Shown here: positions 44,080-54,250 of the stretch, in pieces | Numbering within the stretch: position 1 is the stretch's first letter | How the letters are laid out: each line of letters starts with the position of its first letter | Assembly: GCF_026213295.1 (NCBI RefSeq) | Contig: NC_079419.1 | Coordinates: forward strand, 27,009,206-27,073,205 | Direction of reading: 5' to 3' | DNA length: 64,000 nt | Source: Gadus chalcogrammus | Lineage: Eukaryota; Chordata; Actinopteri; Gadiformes; Gadidae | Program-made: the position numbers and the translations under genes | Notes under the pieces: model-generated | What the model was told of the DNA's origin: nothing | The model's input: only the letters and a program-made list of their open reading frames with translations | Database searches by the model: none

Positions 44080-45474
44080 CTGACTGGAACTACTTAGCAG
44101 GGGTCTGGTAGGCCTATATCAGGAGATAATACACACCCTGCAGCCAATCAGAATACGAGTATTCCCCCAGACTGTGTTATAAACAATAAACAAGAGTTAT
44201 AATCAACCCCTACGCATCAATATTAATGATAACCCATTATTATACGGTATGACTTCTAGATGTCACGTCTGCTCGCGACACTGGACTTGCGAGGCATCGA
44301 CGCGGACTTCCATTCACATAGCCAAAAACAAGACAATAGATCTATGGTTAGATCAAAACATCAAGACATACAATTCTAAAAAGATCAGATTAAGCAGCTA
44401 CCCTTTTTTCTTTCGCGGTTTGCCTGAGCAGCGCACCTGCATTTAATAGCCTATATCCGTGAATTGTCACAATTTCTCAGAATCAAAGGTGAAAGTAAAA
44501 ACGGGTGGCCTAAAGCTGTCATATTGTTCACAATTTTTAACAATAAATGTACTGCACGGAGCTCCTTAAGGGACATCAGGGAGAACGCTCCCGCACAGAA
44601 CCTTAGTTTGGAAGTCGTGCTGGTGACACGACAAATACTTCCAATTGAAATACATGGGTTTGAAATTTGTGCTTGTAAACACGAACATTTTGAAAATACG
44701 TGATCCTGATCACGTTTCAATAGATTAAATAACGTGACAGTGTCACGTCTTTTCGTGAGACCGGGTTGAGTAATCACGCAACCGGACGGTTTAGAAAGTC
44801 CCGTCAGTTAAAAATAGCAATGCAGTTTTTAAATCCATGTTAAAATCGGCAGGATATAGAGCTAGTTAGCTTAAAAAAAACGAACCAATTGTCACAAACA
44901 GTGTCAAATGTGATGTGTTCAGGTCAGCTCAGTAATGATTGATGCGTTCAAATGCAAAAGAAAAAAAATAATAATAATTGAGATTTTGGTGAAAACTTGT
45001 TTTCCCAGTAATATAAAATAGATAGTAAAGATAGAATTATGACCTGTTTAATGTCCTATCTTGAACTATCATCTTATCAGCAATTAAAGCAATATTACAA
45101 GTTCTATTTCAAGGAGTCTCGAAAATGGTATCAATAGGTTTGACCGGTTAACCATGGACATCCCTTATATACATATAAAAGTATATCATACATTGTATGT
45201 TTTTTTTGTGTTATCCCAGTTATTTTTTTTATTATTTTTTATTATTTAATATTACTTTTAATAGTTCTGGGACATTCGAGAAATAACCTGGTGTTTTTAC
45301 ACTTCAGTCTGCACTGTGAATTTGAAGTAATGTTCAGTTTTTCAATAAAGATGCGGCAATTCCAAATGTTTCGTTTTTTTATCCGAATTCATCGAAAAAA
45401 TAATCGACAGATTAATCGATTATTAAAATAATCGTTAGTTGCAGCCCTATAATAAACAAGTGTATGGTTTAACT

Positions 45475-46277
45475 CAGGGCTATTCAACCTCCTTAACAAG
45501 TGGGCCGAAAAGGAAAACCACTGGGGGTTCATGGGCCACACAGAGTAAAACTATGTGAATGAATCGCTACAAATAAATTGTACTTAAAGTAGTGTTAACT
45601 TAATATATATAATACTACTACATGGAATAAACTTGTCAGACGCATTCCTTCCTTCTTCATTTTTAATCGTATCATTCTAAAAGATTTTGTTCTCACATAT
45701 TTTGGAAACGTATTTAGAATTCAACAATGTTGTTTGAATCATCACAAAACAGAACTACTGTACATATGAGACATTTTGAGCCAGTGAGTCAGTAGCTGCG
45801 TTTCCATCTAAAAGGCGATGCAAATCTTTAGAAAGTTCGCAAAAAAGCAATTCGAATTAGGTGCGTTTCCATCAAGTGGTTGGAGCGGAATAGGGTGATG
45901 ACGTTGCACGTTGATGTCGGCAGGGTTGCTATGGCCGGTCGTTATGCGGAAATCGGAAAGACTGTCAGTCCTGTGTGTTCAAAGTTCGCTACATCACAGC
46001 TGTTTCGAAAAGTGTGTTTCCATCTCCCATTTTGCGAATTTACTCTCTTTCGCATTTCTCAAAAACCACCTCAAGCGAGCGGATAAACCTTTTTGCCAGT
46101 TCCTGATTGTGGGGTACTGATACTGGCTAGTATCACCGGCTACACACAGAAACCTGATTTGCATGCAACTATGTTTCTCCTTTATTTTATTTATTTTTTG
46201 CTTGCAACCTCTTGCGGGCCAGAAAAAAAGTAAGAGGGGCCGCATTTGGCCCATGGGCCGCTAGTTGAATAGGCCTG
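45475..46277. mobile_element. hAT element W, 803 bp, non-autonomous
   Basis: The termini CAGGGCTATTCAAC and GTTGAATAGGCCTG are near-perfect inverted repeats; the target duplication GTTTAACT is exact (45,467-45,474; 46,278-46,285). It lies in the 3' part of Y. The short frames inside show no similarity. Confidence 0.85.
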
Positions 46278-46285
46278 GTTTAACT

Positions 46286-46491
46286 AATGAATACTCTGGT
46301 TTCTTCAGGCTTCAGCATCAGCAAATTATATATCACACACACACACAGCCTATCAACAACAATGAAAAAAAGTGAGAAAAAAAAAGATTTTTTTTTTTTT
46401 TAAATATAAATATTTTTTTTATATTATATATCTTGATTAATATCGATATCGAAAAAATAATCTTGATAATATTTTTTGCAATATCGCCCAG

Positions 46492-46535
<44 letters not shown>
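46286..46535 (+). repeat. 3' end of Y and (TA)n target
   Basis: AT-rich 3' terminus of Y ending at 46,496, then the second half of the (TA)n run (46,497-46,535) in which Y inserted. Confidence 0.75.
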
Positions 46536-46538
<3 letters not shown>

Positions 46539-48010
46539 CGTTCTTAACGTTCCGGCAGTGTTATTGGGCCTAGTCTATTTTTGTGGTCGATATAGGGTGA
46601 CCTACGTGTCGCTTTGTGCGGGACAGTCCCGCATTTCGATTACTTTGTACACGTCCCGCAAATTGAGACGTTGTCCCGCATTGTTATTAGGGCTGGCCCG
46701 AATTATTCGAATATTCGAATACTCGTTCGGAAAATCAGTATTCAGAGCTTCGTTGTTTTTTTTCCACGTAGGCCTACGTGACGTTACCAGAGCGAGGGAG
46801 GCAAACTATAAGCGACACCAAGCAGAGAAGGGAGAGAGGTTGGAGAAGAATGGATATCTTATTTCCCTTTACTTTATAACACAACATTAGCGGGATCTCG
46901 GGAGGAAAATAAATTCTTAGTGAAATGATAACCTTAGCTTATAGTTGTTTGTTTACGTTCACTGTACAGCCAATCAAGCCAATCAACTGTGACTGGCCTG
47001 CTGCAGAGTGCGATCAGCGTCTTGCGAATACCCGGTCAATATAATGGATATATTATGGACACATAAGATAATCAATATTCAGTATTTGTATTTGGATTTA
47101 TTGTACAAATCCTTGAAAGATGCACGTTCCAGAATGAATTGAAAAGCTCCCGCAAGGGCTGAGATGGCAGAGGACAGCTGATTTGGTATGGAACAACAGC
47201 TGTTCGCTTCCACGGGGAAAAACAAAGTAACTCCAACTTACTTAGGCCTACTAATTAACTTTCAAAGATATTAAATCTTCAACAAAATATGCAGATACTG
47301 TCAAAATCGGTTCCAGGGAGTATATAGGGATTATTAATGTTGTTTTTGATGGTGTGTTTTTTCTGGAACGAGTAGCCTATTCGAATATTCGCTCGGAAAA
47401 ACCAACGAGTATTCAAAGCCTGAAAAATGGCATTCGGGCCAGCCCTAATTGTTATTGACAGTCAGACTCGATTTTTGAAATAAGTGTTTTATAATCTGGC
47501 ATTTATCAAATAGCTGTGTGTAGACAGCAGTGAGGGCTGTCATCAGGGAGCGGGCGGGCTGTTTGATCATGTCAATGAAACTTGGACGCGGACGCAGGTT
47601 AAGGGCACGCCCACCAACAAGATACAATGCAAAGGCGATATAGTGGACTTGGTTAATTTAGCTCACGTTACCTTTGTCGAAGATAGAGCTCAGTGCAACT
47701 GTTGCTTCCAAATCGCCTCTCGCCAGGGTGGTGGTGGGAATTTGTGACAACTGAGCTTAGCGGGCGGCAAAGTGAACGCGGCAACCGGAAATATTATTTT
47801 TTTTTTTTCATGAAATAGGCTATGCTTTTTTGAAATGTTATAGGCTATATAGGGAACGGAAAAAAACGTTATTAACCGGTTTTGGGAATTTCAGAATAAC
47901 GTTTCTGTTCCGGAACAGTTGAAGACCATTTGGTTTTCGTTTCCGTTCCTCGTAAAATTCCGTTCGTTTTCGGTTTTCGTTTTCGTTCCTTGAACCGGTT
48001 CGGAGCCCTG
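46536..48010. mobile_element. hAT-like element T, left end missing, holding U
   Basis: The right end reads CCGGTTCGGAGCCCTG, the complement of a common fish hAT terminus CAGGGCTCCGAACCGG; GAACGAAAACG-type motifs fill 47,860-48,000. The left end directly abuts (TA)n without a matching terminus. GTTATAAT follows at 48,011, but no left partner is seen. Confidence 0.5.
46688..47447. mobile_element. hAT element U inside T, 760 bp
   Basis: The termini TAGGGCTGGCCCGAAT and ATTCGGGCCAGCCCTA are perfect inverted repeats, with the exact 8-bp duplication ATTGTTAT (46,680-46,687; 47,448-47,455). Subterminal TTCGAATATTCG motifs. Non-coding. Confidence 0.85.
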
Positions 48011-48363
48011 GTTATAATATATAATTGGGAAGGTAGCATCGAAGCCATCGTAGACAGAGTGACAGATTGCCTGAATTAACGTCAGCACCAAGATTCTAAA
48101 TGCCTCAAAATTCTAAGCAACAGGGTGTTTCACATAGGGGTTGTAATACTCATAAAAGTAGGAGAAAAAATTATGCGCTAGACAACCCTTTATTGTTGTA
48201 AATCAATTCTATGAGGTCAAACAAATTAAATAATAAACAGTAAAAAATTGCATAATAGGGCCCCTTTAAGCTCGAGGGTCCCCATATTTGGGGACCCTCG
48301 ATCACTCTCGCAGCAAAAGGCATACAACACTGCCCTTATTGTGTAGAAATAGTCATACTGCAC
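48011..48363. repeat. Tandem duplication copy 2, right part
   Basis: It matches 7145-7500 almost base for base, including the right end of element V (CATAATAGGGCCCCTTTAA at about 48,250) and the GGGTCCCCATATTTGGGGACCC hairpin. It is the continuation of 7503-8107. Confidence 0.8.
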
Positions 48364-49559
48364 ATCAAATTAAACATGAGAAACTTTGCTACAAGCACAA
48401 ATAATTCATTTTTATGCACACCAAACACAACTCAAACGCCAAGCATATTAATTATCAAATATCAAAATCTGAATACCGTCAGAAAGTCAACCCACTCTCC
48501 ACATTTCCATTGCAACCGCACCGATAATACTTTGTTGTAAACAAACAAATATCATCTCAAATGAAAGCTAAGACCATGCCCAAATCTCAGCGAACCAGCA
48601 GCCAAAGAATACAAAGGTATACAACCACTTATTTACAGCGAATAACATAAATTCTGTCTTACCTTTGTGATTTTTTGATGAAAAGTTGTACTTGAGAGCA
48701 ATAAACTCCGGTTTTAGTACGTCCAACATGTCTGCATTTGTTTACAACCAGTTTTAATGTGAACCTCACTCATTTTTATTATAAGATTGCTTCCTTTCAT
48801 GACGCATGCATCGAAGTTGGTTTCGTGCTAGTCGTATTCGCTTCCTTGCTGTTAGCCAATCATGTGTCTGGCACACATTTCGATACTGCCCCTAAAATAT
48901 ATTGGCTCTTACGGTTAAAACAAGGTGTCAATCATCTATATCGACCAATCCCCGGCCGAATTATTAGCCTGCGTAACAGGATGTAGCTCAGGAGAGCTAC
49001 ATCAGGAAAGCTATTTCCGGTAGTGGCCTCTTTAAGCACGCATTCTGACGAGTACTGAGAAAAATTAAAAATCAAAAGAAAAATCAAAAACTGTTAAATG
49101 TATGTGATGATCAAGATGATGACATGAAAGTGAAATATATAGTTCAGTACATCAAAAACTTCAAATGGCAAAGATGGTGCCAAAATGTGCCAAAATGACC
49201 AATTTAGAGAGCCTGCCTAAATAGTCATTACTAAAACCTCTGTAATTTTGCTCTGCTTATCTTTATGATGATCAAACTTTGCAGAGATAATGTTCACACC
49301 TTGTGCTATGATTTGATTTCGGGTTTTAGCTTCATCAGCATCATTTCAAAGACATATTCATAGAAGAATTGTGATTTTTTTGGGGCGGAAATGAAATCTG
49401 TCATTCATGCTTGTGTGCCAATTTAATTTACTCTGATCCAGTGACATAAATACAGATACTTACAAATCTGAACACATTTCACAAGTGTTCCCTTTATAAT
49501 GACACCACTAACCCTCATTTTCGAGCAGAAACCTAAAAAATAGGCTGGAGCTTAACAGG
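48364..49559. other. Non-coding stretch
   Basis: No recognisable coding sequence. A perfect hairpin GATGTAGCTC-AGGA-GAGCTACATC lies at 48,980-49,003. The end around 49,010 (CTCTTTAAGC) resembles the end of a TTAA-type element but no partner terminus was found. Confidence 0.4.
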
Positions 49560-49923
49560 TTAATTCACCATTAAACGTGTTTCTAATGACATTTCTAGCG
49601 AGAAATGTACTTTTACCTTGAATAATCATCAGTCAGTGAATGTGTATGATCTTTATTATCTGAATGGGAAATGCAATATTTTAGGACCGATTCACAGTTA
49701 AACGTGTTTCTAATAACATTTCTAGCGAGAAACATACTTTTGACTTGCATAATCTTCAATCAGTGATTGTGTCTGATCTTTAGTTTTATAGTTATTAGGA
49801 AGATTTTATCGTCTCGCTCGCATGTTTCAACAACATCAGGTTGCTAGGGACGCTGCTTTGGCTAAACCAGCAGCTCACGTGTTTCCTGCGTTTGTGTTAT
49901 TAAACCGTTACTTTGTGAACCTT
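49560..49923. repeat. S-arm-like repeat, segment 1
   Basis: It contains two direct copies of TTAAACGTGTTTCTAAT(A/G)ACATTTCTAGCGAGAAA (49,570 and 49,700), as also seen at 6580, 7630 and 33,135. It continues with the GCTCGCATGTTTCAA..GGTTGCTA(G/A)GGACGCTGC motif of the S arms. Confidence 0.6.
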
Positions 49924-51460
49924 TTAAAGGTCCCATGACATGCTATTTTACGTATTCTTTAATATAGGTATTAGTGGGCAACTAACACAGTATTCAAAGA
50001 CGTTCCCGAAATTCAGCCGTGGTGCAGAGTTACAGCCACTCCGAGCCAGTCGCACATTGAGCTTCCCCCAAATGCGCTGTTTTGGCGTCTGTAGCTATAA
50101 TGCAAATGAGGAGGAGCGAGGCGGGTCAAGGAGGAGGGTTGGGGTGTGGCCCTGAGCAGCTTGCAGCCACGGTACCATGCGCTCTGTTTACAGTGGATGT
50201 ATCGCAATGGCGAGGCGCACACAGCCTTTAGCCGTGTTCTGTAAATATTCTCGAACACACGGGAGTCCTGGAGCTCTATATCTAAATATTATCATATAGC
50301 CTACATAGATATCTATATCATTTAATATATATTATCACGGCCAAAAGCTGTGTGAGCCGATATTATGAATCTCAAATGACCGCGTTTGGGTTCTCCGACG
50401 TTCCTGGTTCTTCCACGTCCACATCAATGTGAAGTAGACTGAACCGCGACAAGGAGGTAAAAGGGATTGTTGCCGGGCAGTGCTTAGGCACCTCCGCCTC
50501 CGGCGGTGGTCCCTCAGCGGGGCTCAAGCGGGAGACATTCGCCGCCAACAATCCCTTTCTCCTCCATGTCGTGGTTCATGTTCTTGAGGGAGTCCAAGCC
50601 AAAGTTCCTTCCCCCCAATTCATTCTCAACCTTGGCTGAGATAACCCCCACTACGAGTCTCGTTGTAGAAATACCAGAGACGAGAGTCCGACGTGTTATG
50701 CGCCATAACACCAAAAGCAGAACGGTTATCCAAATAACAAGGAAGTGTACAACACTTGCGTTACAGTCCTGGAGCTCTAAATCTTAATAATATCATATAA
50801 TACATAGATTTCTATATCATATAATACATATTATCACGGCCATAAGCTGTGTGCGCCTCCAGACGATATTATGAATCACAAACAACTTTGTCGGGTTCTG
50901 CGACGTCTCTGGTTCTTCCACTTTCACATCAATCTGAAGTAGACTGAACCGCGCGCAGCCAGCTGCCTGCTGCCGGGCGATGGTGCCTCGCGGCAACCGG
51001 CGGCATGTCGCAGTTCATGTACTTCAGCGAGTCAAAGCCAAAGTTCCTTTCCCCCAATTCCTTCTCAACCATGGCTCAGATAACCCCCACTACAGTCTCG
51101 TTGTGGAAATACAAGAGACGTCAAAGAACCGACAAGAAACACTTGCGTTACAGTGTGTGTATTCACACACACACATGTGGCGCTCGCATGGTCGTGTCTC
51201 ATTGGCGGGCCAACGTCTCTGGGCGGGCCAGGCAGAGTAAGTGGAGGAGGAGCTTTGATGCTTTATGACGACATAAATAAAGACATTCCAAATCAGCGCG
51301 CTTGAGCCTCCGTTTTTTTCAAAGGCGAGCAGAACAGCTAGTGCTCATTTTACACCAAACGCAAGTTTTAGCCACTGGGGGACCATAGGCAGGCTAGGGG
51401 AACTCATATTTATGTTAGAAAACCTCATAAAGTGAGATTTTCATGTCATGGGACCTTTAA
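49924..51460. mobile_element. TTAA-ended element, 'AAAGGTCCCATG' family, copy 2
   Basis: The termini TTAAAGGTCCCATGACATG and CATGTCATGGGACCTTTAA are perfect 19-bp inverted repeats including the TTAA target site of piggyBac/Kolobok-type transposition. The interior is related to 13,520-14,894, including the GAGATAACCCCCACTACGAG segment and TATAATACATAGAT foldback arms. No transposase frame. Confidence 0.7.
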
Positions 51461-51582
51461 TGATATCATCTTGTTAGAAACACGTATATCTGAGAGCCAA
51501 CCCAGTCGCCAAAAGCATACGTTGACAGCATACGTTTTCGTGAACACAGGATTACGTCGCATTTCAACATAAAATAGCGTGT

Positions 51583-51664
<82 letters not shown>

Positions 51665-51875
51665 ATGCATTTCGCTGCTAAAACAACAAAAACAAATATT
51701 CCCTCAAATATTATAACTTTCAAAACATTGGCCAAAATGGAATATCTTTTTTATTTGGGCTGCTTCTAGGACACATTGGGTGGATTTTGAACGGTATGTG
51801 GGCAGGACTTTTTTGTAGGACCTGGCAACCCTGCGCTGTTGCCCGAGGTGCTGAATTGCTCAGGAACAGATCTGG
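51461..51875. repeat. S-arm-like repeat, segment 2, with (CA)n
   Basis: A (CA)n run at 51,583-51,662, then ATGCATTTCGCTGC, TTTGGGCTGCTTCTAGGACA and GACCTGGCAACCCTGCGCTG in the order seen at 33,378-33,560. Reading frames through the CA run give alternating Cys/Val and are not genes. Confidence 0.7.
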
Positions 51876-53359
51876 GCCCAGTTTCCCGAAAGCGTCGTTA
51901 GCCTAAGTGGATCGTGAAGTGCGTCGAAAGGGCATCGTAGAGTTTTCACCGCGTTTCCCGAAAGCATCGTGGGGAACGAACGTCTTGAAAACGCTCGTAG
52001 CTAACGAGTACTCCAGGGGTGCTCGTAGGTACTCGTAGGACGCTAAGAGCATCGTCAGCTATAGCCTCAGTGGCGACACCATCGGACATTCCGTCTATTG
52101 GATGCGTTTTATTAAAACGCATTGCGCCTTTATGTTCTTAGTTTGGTAATTAATAAAGATTATGAATTAATTTATTAACAAAGATGTTAAAATGGCCAAA
52201 ATAAAACGGGACAGTCCAGAAAATGTTTGCGCAGGCAGGGCACTCAAAATGTGTGAGAGAAAGTGGGGGGATTTGTGCAGACTGACATAGGCTACTCATA
52301 AAACGTAGCATAAAATAATGTAAAAAATAAAATACAATTAAAAAAAATAAAATAAATTATAAAAACCAAGCAAAGGAGCAGGCAAAAGGCTGGGATATGG
52401 TGGGGATTGGTCACGTTGACGGGAATGTTTAGTGACATGTGGGAGGGTGGAGGGGGTTAAAAAAAAGTCTCAATCACTCTTCGACGCGCATGAAAACCAG
52501 CCGCGTAGTTATGAGGGAGGCCGTCCTCACACCGATCTTCCTCGTCGTCATCGTCCTCAGCGTCCTCCGGTTCAAGCAATGCCACCCCAGCCTTAGCTGC
52601 AATGTTGTGCAACATAGCCGTCACACATATCACGGCGCATGACTTGGCCGGCGAAAACTGGAGCCCTCCGCCTGACCTGTGAAGGCATCTAAAGCGCAAC
52701 TTCCACCTCCCGATCGTGCGCTCAACGATGCACCGGGCCAGACGGTGGGCTTCGTTGTATTCCTCATCAATACATACCTTACCCTATTTCCGGAGGGGCT
52801 TTTATAGCCAATCAAATTATCAATCAAGGAAACCCTTATGCGGAATCAGATTAATTCGGCTCTCTTTGCTGCGCAAAGCATGTTTCAGAAATCAGCCCAT
52901 TAAGATAAATGTAGTTGTCACACAAGCTATTTTTAATTTTTGTCATATGGAATTATTTCAGGGGGGAAAATGCCGTGAAACGCACAGTGCATTCAGGATT
53001 AGGACTGATATATGTCGGTTTCAGCCTAATCAATTGTGTTTTAATGTCTTTAGCATTCATATAATTGCAGTCTATTTTTTTCGTAGGCTACTCTGCTGTT
53101 GTCCTTGATGGGGATATTTTTTAACCCTTTTTAACACAATTTTCCTGCGACATTCCTGCGTCTCCCCCTCCTACGGAGCCCATTTCAGCACCGTGTCAGT
53201 AGACAGTTACAATCCTACGACGTCGTGAGTGCAGCGAATGCGCGTTCACGTTAAGAGGAGTTTCGGGAAACGCTCCAAAGAAATTATCGATGGATCGCAA
53301 GATCCATCGGGAGAATGATCGTACGAGCGAAGATCCATCGTTATCGGGAAACGGGGCCC
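51876..53359 (-). mobile_element. PIF/Harbinger-type element K
   Basis: The ends GCCCAGTTTCCCGAAAGC and (complement of right end) GGGCCCCGTTTCCCGATAAC are inverted repeats. TGG flanks both sides (51,873-51,875; 53,360-53,362), and the S arms show the uninterrupted site AGATCTGGATCCAC. A 3-bp duplication and this terminus fit Harbinger. Only the 3' part of the transposase remains. Confidence 0.7.
52457..52775 (-). pseudogene. HARBI1-like transposase C-terminal remnant (element K)
   Basis: Two overlapping minus-strand frames carry DEEYNEAHRLARCIVER...IGRWKLRFRCLH and RFRCLHRSGGGLQFSPAKSC then VTAMLHNIA. This is the end of the DDE nuclease domain and the following C-terminus of Harbinger transposases, where 'YN..H...R..VE..IG.WK.RF..L' precedes 'LHN.A'; the Glu is the third catalytic residue. 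The first two catalytic Asp and the N-terminus are absent. An acidic tail (EDAEDDDDEED) precedes the stop at 52,457. Confidence 0.65.
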
Positions 53360-53516
53360 TGGATCCACCATGGCCAAAAGACTTGTATGCCTGCCCCCCC
53401 CCCCCCCTTAAATAAATACTATGGCAGAATAAAGAATAAATTCATGCATTATCATTCAACTTGAACATGTGTTTTTACAGTATAGAGTGGTGGAGGGATG
53501 ACGTATGTTGGCCAAC
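53360..53516. repeat. S-arm-like repeat, segment 3
   Basis: It resumes at GGATCCACCATGGCCAAAAG and matches 33,570-33,710 up to the target site of the endogenous retrovirus. A C-rich run at 53,395-53,408. Confidence 0.7.
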
Positions 53517-54235
53517 TGTGGGGAAAAACGATCTGTCTAGTTACTGGACCAGATGAAATGAGACGGAGAGGTAATAAAGTCTGTCGGCACGAGGACCTTG
53601 GATTTATTAAGTAAAGTGGCAACGGTTATACAGAGTCATAAAGCGTGAGAAATCGAATATGTCTAAGTCCCTAATCAGCGCTGATGGTTCGTCCGGAGCT
53701 TCGCCTCCGTGGAAGGTCTGCTTCAGAAGAAGGTTGAAGAGTCCCTGTGTGGTACAGTTTTTATGCTGTATCCTCCTCTCGATGAGGTGTGTGCGTTTGA
53801 GGTGTGTGTGGTTCTGTGTGTTTTGCTTGGTCTTGGCTCCCAGGCCCTGGGAGAGCTTCGTAACGGGGGAGAGCTCCTCGTGTCTCCGGTGTGATAAATT
53901 AAAACGGGGAGTGCCCCCCTGAAATGTCTCGTGTGTGATAATTTAATGTGGCTCTCAGGCCCCTGGTGTGGGCAGGGGTATCTCTTGGTTCCTCCTGACG
54001 GGGAAGAGCTCTCAAAATGTCTCCTGTGTGATAAATTAATGTGGCTCTCCTGTTCTTGAGGATGACTGGTGCATTGTATGAGTGTCCACCATCTGCCTGC
54101 CTGGGAGATGGGGCCTTCAGCTCCGGCCTTGACCTGACTATATATTATCATTTTTGTGTTCGTTGGGTTAGAGCAAGAGTTGACTATATTGTAATGTGTC
54201 CATGTGATGTGCTCATCAGGTTATTTTTCCCAACA
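53517..54235 (-). repeat. 3' LTR of the endogenous retrovirus
   Basis: 719 bp. I found one mismatch against the 5' LTR (T at about 54,152 versus G at about 60,645). Confidence 0.9.
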
Positions 54236-54250
54236 TATCCCCCTCAAGTC
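54236..54250 (-). promoter_or_regulatory. Polypurine tract of the endogenous retrovirus
   Basis: On the minus strand ACTTGAGGGGGATA abuts the 3' LTR start TGTTGGG, as expected for a plus-strand primer. Confidence 0.65.

Larger units (their letters stand above)
32126..44768. mobile_element. Giant foldback element S, 12.6 kb
   Basis: The termini CAACCCGGTCTCACG and CGTGAGACCGGGTTG are perfect 15-bp inverted repeats, flanked by AGTAATC (32,119-32,125; 44,769-44,775). The whole left half is mirrored in the right half: arms 32,126-37,502 and 38,056-44,768 around a 553-bp spacer. Removing the insertions P (left), Q and R (right) leaves about 3.8 kb per arm. Arm identity looks high, with short indels. 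No transposase is recognised. The long arms, the 7+ bp duplication and the shared termini with N suggest a Mutator-like or Foldback family. Confidence 0.8.
31728..45449. mobile_element. hAT element Z, non-autonomous, carrying S
   Basis: The left end TAGCCGCTGCAAC and right end GTTGCAGCCCTA are hAT termini. The 8-bp duplication TAATAAAC is exact (31,720-31,727; 45,450-45,457). The body (31,728-32,118; 44,776-45,449) has CGATAAAATC.. and AATCGATTATT motifs of the widespread fish hAT group starting TAGGGCTGCAAC. No transposase. Confidence 0.8.
8108..46496 (+). mobile_element. hAT transposon Y, 38.4 kb with nested insertions
   Basis: The ends TAGGGCTGGGCGATA (8108-8122) and TATCGCCCAGCCCTA (46,482-46,496) are perfect 15-bp inverted repeats. 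The flanks are (TA)n on both sides, so the expected 8-bp duplication TATATATA fits but is uninformative. Y's own sequence consists of 8108-8328, 16,863-17,804 (exon 1), intron pieces, 20,793-21,729 plus 31,241-31,719 (exon 2 and 3' region), 45,458-45,474 and 46,286-46,496. All else was inserted later. It codes a ZBED-type transposase on the plus strand, now broken by a stop, two frameshifts and a Gypsy insertion. Confidence 0.8.

Noticed and set aside
51446..51735. Frames with alternating Cys-Val on the minus strand
   Set aside because: Translation of the (CA)n microsatellite.
53659..54151. Frames of 61-142 codons on both strands near 53.7-54.15 kb, repeated at 60.15-60.64 kb
   Set aside because: They are inside the two LTRs of the endogenous retrovirus; the identical copies reflect the LTR pair, not a duplicated gene.
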